From Chara braunii (lineage: Eukaryota > Streptophyta > Charophyceae > Charales > Characeae): 26,827 nucleotides of DNA. A program made the translations under genes and the position numbers. The notes beneath the pieces are model-generated. The model was not told where the DNA came from and did no database searches. It saw nothing but the letters and a program-made list of their open reading frames with translations. This document shows, piece after piece, positions 16,251 to 26,788 of the stretch. Position 1 is the first letter of the stretch, and the number at the start of each line of letters is the position of its first letter. The stretch is from positions 663,189-690,015 of the forward strand of contig BFEA01000043.1 in NCBI GenBank assembly GCA_003427395.1. Direction: 5' to 3'.

Positions 16251-16990
16251 TGAGGTTAAACTATGTTGCCAAATCCATCAGAGTTTGTACGTCTCTCCTC
16301 TGTATGTCTTTCCTCCCAACAATAAAGAATATTGGTCCCACGGCCTCATCTATAGAAAGATTCCAGTCCCTTTCCATAATTAAATTTTCGGTTTTTGGGA
16401 TGTGCAACATTAGCTTCGAGAAGAATCTTGCTTGTTCCCCAACCTCCATAGGAGCATAAATGGTCATAATTACCCAGTTTCCCCTCCATGTTTTCATTAT
16501 GAGTCACATCTACCTTCCCAATATGGTGACTTCCGAATCAACCACTTTCACTTGAAGATCTTTGTGCACCAAGATTCACATGCCTCCTTCAAGTTTTGTC
16601 CCATGCACAGGAGTCCAAGATCATGTGTCGTCCCACGAACTTGAATTACCCAGTTCCATTCACTTCTCCTGATACAATTACGATTCTTTAATTAGCAAGC
16701 AGTTTATTTTCCACTTATACATCCAACTTTTAGCTTTTCTGGGTTTTAATCTTCCCCCAGTGTCTCCCAACCCTCGCATATTTCAAGATGCAATCTTGAG
16801 CCTATCCACCAAACCGATTCAAGCCCACCTGCACTTGAGTTTGAGAGAGACTTTTTGGTCTGCACTATGTTGGCCAGGTATGACTGCTCTAGTAGAAGTT
16901 GAGACATGCATAATAGAGTGAGAATGAGACTGCCTCTTGAACTACCATGTGAGAAGTTCGCTTGCAATGGGGCATTCTAGTCTTTTGTCA
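16250..16990 (-). pseudogene. LINE APE-type endonuclease N-terminal half
   Basis: A minus-strand frame at 16261-16497 contains VIMTIYAPMEVGEQARFF and ENLIMERDWN, matching FVSIYAPVDRKARTSFF and YVFAGDWN of the plus LINE. GDWN is changed to RDWN, so a catalytic Gly-Asp region is altered. Upstream (16500-16640) pieces resembling ILVHKDLQVKVVDSEVTILGR match ILIHRKTDLELV..DIWGR. The N-terminal part up to 16967 is barely recognisable. AP endonuclease nicks target DNA to prime reverse transcription; this copy is dead. Confidence 0.75.
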
Positions 16991-17750
16991 ACATCGAAAG
17001 CATGAAGTGGGACTAAAGACCTTCCTTCATAGGCAACCTTTCACTTACGTTCGGCAAGATCAAAGCACTATCTCTAGAAACACCTTAATTTTCTAGAGTT
17101 TCAGGGCATTCCATTCTCTTAACACATCCATATGGTACCAATGAACCCCGCCTATGTTAGGGTGTCTACTGATTCAGGCGGGATGCGTGCACCCTGTAGT
17201 GGGCATCTGTTGATTTGTGCGGGATGTGTGCATCAGGAGCGGAACATAAAACTTCAAGTTATGGTATCCTTGAGAAGGCTCACATATTATATTGATCATG
17301 GAACAATTAGGAACAACTCTGGCTAGGACATGCTCCCTGTAGAGCACCTGTGTCTTATGTATAATCAGCAATGGGGTCGATGTTTTATCCACCTCGTCAA
17401 ATGGGGTGTTTGGAAGACCTTCTTCATTAGTCAGAGTCAGGAAGTAGATCTCATCTCCCACCCTCGTGTAGAGAAGCGGGACAATTGTTCTCCTTACTGC
17501 CTCCACCTTGTTTCTATGCACCGTGTCAAACCTTCTCCTTCGATCGATGCAAAGTCTCAATTCCACACCCCTTTGACCGTTCCGCTAGGATCTGAAATGG
17601 GTCGAGCTTTCCACTGATGGAGTGGATATTTCCCGGCCCAGCTTCTCCTCACTAGCATTAGCCCCTTCTCCCTCCAACTCACTGGCCATCCTACCCCGGA
17701 ATTGGGAGGACACAGATCTCCTCCACAACTCCGTGCGCGATGCATGGAGG
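16967..17750 (-). pseudogene. LINE ORF1 C-terminal region
   Basis: The minus-strand frame 17174-17566 aligns by pattern with 21800-22100 of the plus LINE: VRRTIVPLLYTRV against ENRILPLFCTMV, and VLARVVPNCSMINIICEP followed by FYVPLL against FQIIPDMTMPRIIVDSP followed by FFFPIM. SMLTK near 17015 matches SMLTK just before ORF2 in the other element. This shows a conserved domain between the ORF1 zinc knuckle and ORF2 in both elements. Function unknown; broken here by frameshifts. Confidence 0.55.
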
Positions 17751-18474
17751 TTCTATCTATTGTGCGTCCTCTCTCTCAGCTTCAAGTTCAGCCCGATATC
17801 TGTCTATCCGACTCTATCAGCAGATCGGGCAACTTCCTACACTCTTGCTTCGTCCCCCACCCACACTCTCCACGTAGGACCGTCTCTTTTATAAACCACT
17901 CCCCCCAGTTGATGACTAATTGCCCCTAAAAGACCTTGGTTGAACATCCAGTTTTTCCCAGTATGATCCGGTGGTCCTGTTGTCAGCTGTTGCGTGAAGG
18001 ATCACCAATCATAAGAGAAGTTCAGGTAGAGCGATTGCGAATGACCTGGTTGTGGCAGTGGAGCAGAGCTGATTCGTTGGTTCATACTTATCATCTCCCG
18101 CAAAAGAACCTTGTTGCTCGTGATGCAAGGAGTTCGGATGTCGTTAGACACTCCTCGGGGACGTGAAATCCACAAGGACGAACTCGTTCCACCTGTCCTT
18201 GGGGACAAAGTTAAAAAAGAAATATGAAAACGCCACATGGTAAAATCCTTGTGGCGTCCTTGTGGCTCCAACCAAAATTCTCTTATCCCCGAGGGACCTT
18301 GCGAGGTCCCTTGGAGCTCAAGGAACAGCGATTCACGTAGTGGCAAAGACATGCGTCGACAGGGAGTTTCGGTTCTTGGGTGGTCCGATGGCGTTAACAC
18401 GGACATCCCCGTCCTCCAACGTCTGCATAGTCCCCCAGCGGCCCCCAACGGTTACCGCTTGCCATGGGCCTCCA
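17751..18474. other. Uncertain region 5' of the minus-strand LINE
   Basis: Probably includes the 5' part of the minus LINE (ORF1 N-terminus or leader). Minus-strand fragments with coding character appear (for example RYRAELEAEREDA near 17790) but no continuous frame. An 8-bp perfect hairpin AGGGACCT-TGCG-AGGTCCCT lies near 18293-18312. No firm gene. Confidence 0.3.
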
Positions 18475-19225
18475 TCAGGTGGCGTCGCCGTCTTCAGTCG
18501 GCGTCATGTGGTTTCCTGCGCTCGAGGAACGTCGGCAGTAGACGTGGCCGACCTGAACCGCAGGCTCCCTTTGTTGCTCCTCGTCACTGTGCTGCTTCTG
18601 GTGGTCCCCATGCTGCTCTCCAGACGTGGCATTGCTGCCCTCTCCACCGGGATGTTCATGGTTGACCTGTACTTTAGGCTCCCTCTGCTGCTCCTTGTTG
18701 CTGTCTTGCTTCTGGTGGTCCCCAGATTGCTCCTCGTCGATGTGTTGCTTCTCGCGGAAGTAGTAATCCATAACGTTGTTGTATTGTCGAAGGTCTTCCA
18801 ACATCCCCCCCATCCTGCATTTGATCCACCACCTCAGCGTCACTCGTGGAATGATGTTGCAACCCGACATGTAGCACAACTGAATAACAGCCTCCGAAGT
18901 CGCCACATATTCGGGGCCATCATGTGCAACTTGCATCAACGTCTTTCCTTCACCTATGCGCTTGCAATCGTGCCTTCATTCGTCCCAATGCCCTCTCCTG
19001 CTGACAACGAAGGACAACGGCAGCCACGACCGTCCTCTCCAGTGGTGTCAACAGCGTACGGGCGACCTCTCCGCCGCCCTCCATCTTCGACGCTTCCACA
19101 AGAATGACGTGTCTCCGTTGCCGTGACGATGGTCGCCCCCACGACACTTTCACAAAGTTGCCCCCTTTGGGTCGACGTCGCTCTCCTCGGGAAACTGTGC
19201 TAAACGATGCGCACAAAGTCCACAA
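18475..19225 (-). pseudogene. Unrecognised coding-like segment with an internal 38-aa repeat, frameshifted
   Basis: Two minus-strand frames join naturally. 19225-18950 ends ..ERALGRMKARLQAHR at a stop, and a +1 shift continues GEGKTLMQVAHDGPEYVATSEAV down to 18475, so one ancestral frame of about 250 codons was broken near 18950. The C-terminal half contains two copies of a 38-residue unit (core GDHQKQxSxxEQQREPxVQV; period about 114 nt at 18547 and 18661), very Gln/Glu rich. The central part (YMSGCNIIPRVTLRWWIKCRMGG) is not repetitive. I cannot name a family. The long plus-strand frame over the same bases (18262-19107, Leu/Val/Pro rich) is the complement of the Gln/Glu repeat and less credible. 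It could be a captured host gene or the first ORF of another element. Confidence 0.45.
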
Positions 19226-20255
19226 AGTGGCATGCGTTGATGGCGATGGATGCTACCACTATGCATACGTGCACACAGCACTGGGTTTCTCAGGAAGGGA
19301 CGCCGCCGCAAAGCCCGATTCGCAGGTGCCCCATTTTCGCGCCGCCTGCCGATGGTCGTGGTCATCACCACAACCGCATTTCAAATTTTTAATTTCAAAC
19401 GTGGAGGTCCCCTATTTTTTATTATGTTTTTCGTCGCCTGGCCTTGCCACATATAATCTTATGAAAACGGCCATGGGCAGGCCACAAAGAAACGTCCTCG
19501 GGGGTCGTCCCCGAGGATATGTGGAACGAGGCCGAGGAAGTCGTAAGGAAGTGTCTAACGACGCCCTTATACCCTGAGTTCTAGACCACTGAGGGATTCG
19601 TAGGGTTTCTAAATAGGGTCTATATTTCAGCAGTTTGTACCAGCTGAGCTAGGCCCGTTGAATTTTTTAATCCTCTCTTAGGCCAAACTGATCCGGGATT
19701 TGAACCATCGATCTGTTGCCAGTGGTTTGTCAACAGGCAATGTGTGCGTTGAGGATTGCCAGTGTGTTGTCATCGTTTTGTTTCTTTTTTCCCTTTTTTC
19801 TTTTTCTTGCGTGTTGTTGTCTGCCTGCGACCGGAAGGCAAAAAAAAAAAAAAAGGCAGAATCCAAAGAAGTGAAACCGATGGGCCGGGGACCGACCGTA
19901 GCGCTTCCGCCAGCGCATTAGCGTTTTGGACCAAGCGCTTAGACCTCGGTAACGACGGCTACTATACCAGCTATGGGTGGCGCCGCCAAGACGTTGCCAT
20001 AGCAGAGATGACCCTGTTCCACTCCGCATTGAGGGAGGGTTTCCATACCCTATTGTTGTAGTGTATATGGGAATGGTGTCATAGTGGGAAGTCGGTCGTT
20101 AGCCCCCACCCCGCATCTTATGTCGATGTTGAAGTACGTTCACAATCTCCGTAAGTTTTGGGTGCCTCATAGCCCTATTGGGTCATTTCCGATAATAAGC
20201 TTGAATAGTTACGTAGTAGTGGTTAGCTTAGACGTAGGTGTTACTTTTGACCAAG
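19226..20255. other. Spacer and probable leader of plus-strand LINE
   Basis: No complete gene. Minus-strand pieces resemble pol III promoter boxes: GGTTCAAATCCC, an exact B-box form, at about 19693-19704, and TAGCTCAGCTGGTA, a perfect A-box form, at about 19640-19653. They are in the wrong order for one tRNA, so two tRNA-derived fragments are more likely. An A15 tract is at about 19841-19855. The stretch 19870-20255 is GC-richer and probably the 5' untranslated region of the following LINE. Confidence 0.4.
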
Positions 20256-21738
20256 ATGGCAGTGGCAGCAGGGCCCACTTCGGGAGAACAGCTTCGGGAG
20301 ACTCGATCCCCTCTACTAAATCCAGGTGTGGATAGGGAAGATGTGACAAGACTTAGGGAGTTGATGAGACTCTGTTATGTGGAAGGTCAAATGCCCTCGG
20401 ACATTGATCCTGGGGAAATGGTGGTTGAAGGCCAGAAGGTGAGATTTAAAGTTAATAAAGCTTTCGATCGTGTGAAGATTGCCTGGTTGAAGGAACATAT
20501 GGTCACGGTAATCTTCCGCGAAGGGGAGGCGGGTAGTTTCAGCACTGGCAGAGTCAAGGTGGAGAGCCCCAATGCAGTGTCCTATGTTGCTAAGGCTCGC
20601 GCAATAGCATCATGGATGGTCATAAAGGCAGATGATGAAATCTCAATTGGCGGAGTCACATACAAGCTGGAATTCAAGCCATGACTTTCTAAAGCTCAAT
20701 TAAGGGAGCAGCAGCGTGAAGAAGATGAACTCTCCTTTTGGGTGGTTGCACTCCAAGTCCCTCTTGATTCCTTCTTTATTCTGGAATCGCATATTGCCAA
20801 GGCGATAGGACGAATCGTTTGAACTCATCCAACAGAACCGAACTGTCTCAAACCTTCATTAGTCAATATCGAATTTGATCTCGATCCAGCAGCACGACCC
20901 AATATGAAGGATAAGATATGGGTCGAGACAGCAAAGGGCGGTAGCCTCTAAGTGAAGCTGGCGTCCTCGGATACTCCGAGGTGTAGAAGGTGTCGAGCGT
21001 TCTTCCACTCGGAGGCAGAGTGTCGAAGAAATCCAAGACAACACCAACAACAACAACAATCAGGGAGCCAACACACTCAAGGCGATGGTCAACAATCGTC
21101 AATGCACAAGGCTATATAGTGGGCCAATGGGCAAACTAGGGTTGTCCCCTTCTTCGGCAGCTCTGCACTCAGATCCGATGCAGATTCAAAGAAGTGGTCA
21201 ACCCTTCATGTCTACTCACCAAATCCTTCCTTCTCACCTGCAGTCCAGGGGTTCAATGGAGGACAATCACATATGTCGTTCTCACTGCAAGGCCCATCCA
21301 CATGGACATGGAACGCTTTTGTGCCATGCACAACATTCCAAGGTCTCCAACAAGGGGCGGCTCCGATGAATTTTGACATTCCTCACCAGGTGTTTCAAGA
21401 AGGCTCATATGACGCTTTTCCAAACGCGGGCATCGGGAGGAGCGGCATCCTCAGTAAATGGAGGCAGGAATGGACTGGGTGGAGCATCAGGCACCGGCAA
21501 CACAGCAGGAGGTGGGGTCCCCCAAAACAGTGTACGTGTTCCGCCAAGACCGGGAGCCTCCCCGTCAACGATTCTGAGACCAAGATCTTCCACTCCTGGT
21601 AAACAACGTCGACTGAACCTCGAAGGTAGTTTTATATCAGAAGAATTGCGAAGTGAAGCATCTAACTCGTCAAAATCGAAGGACTCCCAAAGACGCATCA
21701 AGGACCTAGGGATACCTGGTAGCTCTTCGGTAAAATGA
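20256..21738 (+). pseudogene. LINE ORF1 (RNA-binding protein), disrupted
   Basis: The ATG at 20256 sits in a good context (ACCAAGATGGC). The first 142 codons (MAVAAGPTSGEQ..) are intact to a TGA at 20682-20684. The same frame continues past it and past further stops to a zinc knuckle CRRCRAFFHSEAEC (C-x2-C-x4-H-x4-C, codons at 20982-21023), then a Gln-rich stretch, another stop near 21117, and a Ser/Gly/Pro-rich tail. Near 21430 the reading shifts by one to end at TGA 21736-21738. In L1-like plant elements ORF1 binds the element RNA. Three in-frame stops and one frameshift show it is dead. Confidence 0.75.
20982..21023 (+). other. CCHC zinc knuckle of ORF1
   Basis: Translated CRRCRAFFHSEAEC has the exact C-x2-C-x4-H-x4-C spacing of a retroviral-type zinc knuckle, typical of ORF1/gag-like nucleic-acid-binding proteins. 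It lies in the same frame as the 20256 start. Confidence 0.8.
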
Positions 21739-22344
21739 AGTGCTCCAAAATCTTTGGGTAGAGGACAATTACATCAAGTGGAGAATAGGATTCTCCCACT
21801 TTTCTGCACAATGGTCCGGAACGCACTATGGGTGATAGCCTGGGTTGCTGCAGACGGCGTTGCCCAATTGGTATGCTTATCCGGCCCCGAGCAGCCGATG
21901 CCTTCGTCTATTGTTGTCACGGTCAGAACTGCGATCCAAGACCTTTTACATTTTCAAATCATTCCAGATATGACCATGCCTCGCATAATAGTTGACAGCC
22001 CGGACGATACGGGTATGCGTATCAATTTTTTTTTTCCTATTATGGACGTACGCATGGTGGCGGGTCAGTTCGAAAAACCGAAATCAGAGGGGATCTGTCT
22101 CCTTCCTCTCTCTTGGTTTGGCGAAGCCAAAAAGAGCGAGTTAAGGAAGATTAGGATGCCCCCGCTCCAGTCAGCAGAGTTCTTGACAGATGTTGATAGT
22201 CGCCTATTGAGGAAAAATAAGTTGTTGTCACCTTATGTCCACTCGATGTTGACAAAATCTTGGTTGACGAACCCGAGTCCCTCGGGCTCGCAAGGCAACT
22301 CCCTGATCCAAAAGGATGCAGCGGGGACGATGATTAATAGTTAA
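21739..22344 (+). pseudogene. Second conserved domain between ORF1 tail and ORF2
   Basis: About 195 codons open in the same frame as the end of ORF1, separated from it only by the TGA at 21736. It is therefore probably the C-terminal part of ORF1 read through a mutated stop, or a separate ORF. It reads QVENRILPLFCTMV then IIPDMTMPRIIVDSPDDTG then FFFPIMDV then SMLTKSW. The minus-strand LINE has a matching segment at 17174-17566, so the domain is a constant part of this family. No family name recognised. The frame stops at TAG/TAA just where ORF2 begins. Confidence 0.55.
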
Positions 22345-23213
22345 ATTAAATATTGGTTCATGGAACATTCGGGTTCTTGGGGATAATGCTGGCCATCACA
22401 AGAAGGAGAGGCTTAAAGCTTGGATATATGATAATAAGATTCATATCATGTGCCTCCAAGAAACTAAACTTTCTGAGAACAATATCTCCTTACTTTCTAA
22501 TTGGGGGGATGGTCCATAATTATAGGTTCCGGCCGAAGGCTCAAAGGGGGGTACGGCTATCTTAATCCACAGGAAAACGGATCTGGAGTTGGTAATTTTT
22601 ACGTTGATATCTGGGGAAGATGGGCATGGGTAAAGTGTTTCATAGACAATTTGTACTGGGTCTTCGTCTCTATTTATGCACCTGTTGATAGGAAAGCTCG
22701 AACGAGTTTTTTCCAAGAATTGTTGTTGATTGTGCCAGAAGCGGATAAGTACGTGTTCGCAGGAGACTGGAATCCACCCTGGATGCTTCCTCGGTTCACT
22801 CAACGAACGATAAGCTCAGTTTAATCTCCACGATGGAAGTTTTTGACCTCATAGATCCCTTTCGACTATCGCACTCGGATAATCCAAGATACACGTGGTA
22901 TTCTTATTTTCGGGAGAACACAGGTATCACTAAGAGGAGACTGGATTTTTTTATAACCTCCTCTACCGTGTGGGATGAAGTAATTAAGGTAGATATATCG
23001 TCTGGCTCGATGTCAGACCATAAACCTATCCTAATTACTATCCAGGCCTCAAAAGAAAGTAGAGGCAAAGGGTTATTTAGGTTTAATACGTTGAACTTGA
23101 AGGTCCCGGGATTAGTGACATGGATGAAACAATTCTTGCAAGATTGGAAAAACGCCTTGCAAAGCTTCCCTTCAGCGACTGCGTGGTGGAACTCGGGCTC
23201 AAATCTTTTATAA
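22334..23213 (+). pseudogene. LINE ORF2 endonuclease domain, disrupted
   Basis: Starts KLNIGSWNIRVLGDN then IMCLQETKLSE, the classic N-terminus of LINE APE endonucleases (Asn of SWN, Glu of QETK). The frame stops near 22514 and shifts; then ILIHRKTDLEL, DIWGRWAWV, VSIYAP (22672 on) and FAGDWN (22762-22773) follow in a neighbouring frame. A third frame from 22833 gives RYTWYS, RRLDFF and MSDHKP (His of SDH at about 23019). The Asp and His catalytic positions are therefore present but in three frames. This enzyme nicks genomic DNA for target-primed reverse transcription. Confidence 0.85.
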
Positions 23214-23618
23214 TCTCTTGAATGTACTTTCTCGGTTGCTAGCATACCAAAGAGACCGCAAAACGCAAGCTCTTAAAAAACAGATTGAGTATGTTGAATC
23301 TCGTATGCTGGAACATCCAGTTTCGGAGAAAGTTTGGGTAAGGAAAGAGTGATGTTCCTGTCAGAATGGGAGGAATAAGAAATCAAGGAATCAGAACTCT
23401 GGACGGAGAGATTGCGGATTAAGGGCATGATTGTACATGACAGAATGACAAAGGAAAGCTTCCACAAACTGCTTCTGCGGCAGTCAAGAATTTTAATGAA
23501 ATAACTTAAGCACCCTTTTGATCAAGTGGCACCGGTGGTCAAAGACCTTGTACAATTGTGCGATTACTCTGCACTGTACTACAAAGATATTATAACGTCC
23601 CGCCTATAGGGGGCGGCA
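23214..23618 (+). pseudogene. LINE ORF2 linker between endonuclease and RT
   Basis: Frames with stops carry AYQRDRKTQALKKQIEYVESRM and KESFHKLLLRQSRI, the charged linker usual before the RT domain. The minus-strand LINE has the matching EIFHKFLPRRSQ. Minus-strand open frames in this interval are shadows. Confidence 0.6.
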
Positions 23619-24720
23619 GTGCGCTCCGATCTGCAAAACTCTACCAATCACTGGAACAACACCACACTAAAGCTCTCCCAGAGCGGCAGGTTAGACCTTG
23701 ATCGGCCGATTACAGTAGTCGAGGCTCATGAAGCCCTGAAAGCGATGGCCGGAGGGAAAGCCCCCGGGGACGACGGTTTGCTAACTGAACTGTTTTTGGT
23801 AATTTGGGATGAAGTGGGTGACAATCTGGTCGAGATTTATAATGAAGTGTTAGTTGGAGGGAAACTTGCAGCCAATATGTCAAAAGAGAGAATCTCTATT
23901 TTGTTCAAAAAAATGGATAAATCTGAAATTCAAAACTGACGACCTATTTCAGTTCTGAATGTGTCGTATAAAATTCTTGCTAAAGTACTAGCGATGAGAC
24001 TTTGTCAGTAGTTACCAGATCTGGTGAATTTTGATCAAGCAGCTTTCATAAAAGGGAGGTCCAATTTTGACAATATTGTCACAGCCATAGAGGCCCTGGA
24101 AATTATTCAGGATAGTCAAATGGATATGGCAGTCTTGTTATTGGATCTAGAAAAAGCATATGACCCAATAAATTGGTCATATGCTCTCACCACACTGAAT
24201 GTCATGGATTTTGGCAAGAATTTCATTACTTGGGTTATCGCTCTCTACACTCTGTCCACGAGCGGTTATGATTAATGATCGTTTATCTGATGAATTCCCT
24301 CTCTCTAGGTCTCTTCGTCAGGGATGTCCCCTGGCCCCACTGCTCTTTGCTATCCAAATGAAAGGTGTCTTGAATAATATCCGAGCCCGTGCTCAAATTA
24401 CAGGCCTCCAAGCCGGACCTACCTAATGCAAAGTCAAGGCCCTGGCCGACGATTTGTTTGTTGTAGTTCAAAACTCCAGCTCAGCACTGAGTGCTCTCAA
24501 GGATTATTTGGACGAATATGCTCTTCTGTCTGAAGCGGCCATTATCTGGCACAAGTCCATCTATATTTTTCCCTCTTAATTCTCACTTGCGGCAGAATGG
24601 GGGATGAAGAGAGTGAAGGAAGATAAGAACGAACAGTTTCTTGGGGTTCAGATCACTCTCTCTAACAACACGAAAGCACAAGATACTCTGCTTTTGCAGA
24701 AAGTAACTTTGAGACTAGCC
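23619..24720 (+). pseudogene. LINE ORF2 reverse transcriptase domain, disrupted
   Basis: A frame from 23619 gives GGKAPGDDGLLTELF, stops at 23937, continues as RPISVLNVSYKILAKVLAMRL, stops again, then FDQAAFIKGRSNFDNI and LLLDLEKAYDPINW (24135-24177, catalytic Asp in the A motif). Near 24265 it shifts frame to SLRQGCPLAPLLFAIQM and, past a stop at 24424, KALADDLFVV (ADD = catalytic pair, at 24445-24453; LADD rather than the usual YADD). The motif order and spacing are those of non-LTR RTs. Inactive because of stops and frameshift. Confidence 0.88.
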
Positions 24721-26525
24721 ACGTGGGGAGCTCTATAAATAGCAGAGTCATGGTGATCAATGGGCCCCTTTTTGCATTATTGTGGCTCGTTGGTAGAGTG
24801 TGTGGATTAGGTCCACAACTGGGTGCTATCACGAAACAAAAAGCGGCGAAACTTATTTGGAAACCATTTGCGGAGGAAGGCGATTCCTTCATTTCGAAAG
24901 TGGTCTGGGATATGTTGTGCGCCCCCCGTAGTGAGGGGGGGCTAGGAGTTCTAGACCCTCGCCGCCAGAACTCTGCAATGTTATATCAGTGGATTGTTCG
25001 AGCCAGCCAGGCCCACCCAACACCCCACTGGTGCATCTTGCCGAACAAATCTTTTCAAAAGAATGGAACCTTCGTCGTGCATCAGATGTTTGGACTTGCC
25101 TGATGCTTCACCCTTATCAACGTAGACACATAAAGTCCCCCTTCTGACACCAATTATCAATGCTTGGAAAATAATGTGACCGAATAGGTAGAACGAACCA
25201 TCCCCGAAAGCAGAAGTGCTGGTACAGCCTCTCTTTGAGAACACACACATAAGGGATGACGCATGCAATTGGTTCCCGGCAGACTCGGCCACGTCCAACT
25301 TTGGCCGCTCGTGGATTGAGAGGGGAATTTTGTGAGTACAGGATTGTGGGATTCCATTTTGGATAACTGGAAATTGGAATCTATTGTGCGTAATCAATTG
25401 GGTCAGCTGAGAGGGGTAGAGGAAAGGAGAAGAGCTTTGATTAATGCTATTCCACAAAAATGGAAGAATCTCCTGGCACCCGGGGAGAAGGATCCCCGTT
25501 AACGTGGTTCTCTGTAGACCAAGCCAGCATGGAGGAGTTTGGAGACTCCTATCAATTGTCGATGATGGGAAAAAGGATTTTGAATGTTGGAAAGTGCACA
25601 ACGAATGGTTGCAAATTGAAGAAGAAAATCATCAACCCCCGTTGGGTACACACTTACAACAGGTAAGAGTCCTCGCCTTTGAAATCTTTGAGGATAACCC
25701 CCGGTATCAACTACAGGCAAATGGGAGACTCGTTCTCAGCCTGAGACTGGATCCTGCACTATGGGAATGGACGGTGGAAGGTAGAAGAGGAAGGAATGCC
25801 TCAATAGCAGACTATTCTGTAAAGATTGGCTATGTTGTGCTGCCCCCCTTGAAAATCCCACAAGTCACAGCAAGAGCCAGATGGCTTCGGCTAATTGATG
25901 TACCGGCCCAGGAAATAGACAGAGCCCTCAAGTCCTGTTAGGCTCAATTCAAGTTGTTAGTTAGGCATGCTTCCCTATTGTGGTTGGTTTCTCTAGTGGC
26001 AACCCCTTGAACAGTTTGGCTGGCAGAACGGGGAACGACTCTGTGCCTCACATGCTCTCGCTGCAGCTGAGCATTTGAATCAACAATCCACTTATGGTGG
26101 GATTGCCCGGCATCGGCTCGAATCTGGAGATGGTGGCAAAAACACTGGAGTCGTATCTCTGGTTTAGTGTTTGAATGGTCGAAGGAATAGACCCTCCTGG
26201 GAGGGGTCCCTGTTGGGGTGTAGAAAACCAAAGGATGGGGGTACATAGCCCAAACAGCTCGAGCTGTGTGTTTCAATGTGATATGGCAGGAAAGGAACCA
26301 ATGAACCTTTCAGGGGACAGAGCTCACCAACCGTCAGATAAGGCGATCAATTAAATCCCAAATCCGTCAAGCCATTCAGGTGGATTGGCGACGGAAAGTG
26401 ATAATGCCACAAAACCCTCACTCGGGTATTAGTTGGTTTAAACAGACGTGGGCTCGGTCCAGCCTCTTTTGCAAAGTTTCGGATAGCATGCAGTTGTGCC
26501 TCGACGCCTGGTGGTTTCAAGATTG
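24721..26525 (+). pseudogene. LINE ORF2 C-terminal region with zinc-binding domain
   Basis: From 24723 the frame reads SRVMVINGPLFALLWLV then SEGGLGVLDPRRQNSAMLYQWI, the usual post-RT thumb and linker segment of plant LINEs. After 25103 it is interrupted: pieces TPIINAWKIM, PLFENTHIRDD and SWIERGIL can be followed with shifts. The frame at 25444-25941 continues (LQVRVLAFEIF then RARWLRLIDVP). At 26044-26106 the reading CLTC then IHLWWDC gives C-x2-C ... H-x4-C, the zinc-binding domain found at the end of such ORF2 proteins, with ARAVCFNVIWQERN after it. The last open piece ends at TGA 26523-26525. Confidence 0.75.
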
Positions 26526-26787
26526 AGATTGGTACAGGGGCCTACTGGCCGCTCCAGTTCGCTTTCATCACCTAGGTTTTGTGATACCCCTTTTTAGTGT
26601 TTTCTTTTTTTCTTGGTTGGCAATCATTGCTTTTTGGGGTTTGGTAGGATTATATTGTAGTTACAACCTGGCGCTCGGTTATTGGATAAGCCACAGGAGG
26701 CAGGCAGATGGGTGGAAGGGATTTTTTGAAGGGTTCTGTGGTACGAGCGGAGAAAAATGAAACAGGGGTCTTAGATGGAAGACCTCG

Positions 26788-26788
<1 letters not shown>
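26526..26788 (+). other. 3' untranslated region of the LINE
   Basis: Noncoding T/G-rich sequence after the last ORF2 stop. No poly-A tail or short 3' repeat was found before the poly-C run, so the true 3' end may lie outside the window or be lost. Confidence 0.5.

Larger units (their letters stand above)
14190..17750 (-). mobile_element. Degenerate LINE retrotransposon, minus strand, 3'-truncated
   Basis: Reading from high to low coordinates the minus strand shows the order of a LINE: ORF1 C-terminal domain, APE-type endonuclease, linker, reverse transcriptase. Each piece matches the plus-strand LINE at 20256-26525 in motif and spacing (IYAP, DWN, DHK, NLEKTYD, GCPVAPLLF). It is scattered over several frames with many stops. 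The RT ends near 14190 just after the catalytic-motif region, where the ~120-bp tandem repeat begins; the thumb and C-terminal zinc domain are missing. LINE copies usually lose their 5' ends, so a lost 3' side implies a later deletion or rearrangement. Confidence 0.8.
20090..26760 (+). mobile_element. Near-complete but pseudogenised LINE retrotransposon
   Basis: Order of parts: leader, ORF1 with CCHC zinc knuckle, a second conserved domain, ORF2 with APE-type endonuclease, reverse transcriptase, C-terminal CCHC-like zinc domain and 3' untranslated region. Total about 6.5 kb, in the size range of plant L1-like elements. Proteins would package the element RNA, nick chromosomal DNA and reverse-transcribe in place. 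Multiple stops and at least five frame changes make it inactive. The exact ends are unclear: no target-site duplication or poly-A tail was identified, and the window ends in poly-C. Confidence 0.85.

Noticed and set aside
18262-19107. 281-codon plus-strand ORF, the longest in the window
   Set aside because: Its Leu/Val-rich middle is the complement of the Gln/Glu repeat of the minus-strand frame; the minus-strand reading has better protein character and in-phase repeats.
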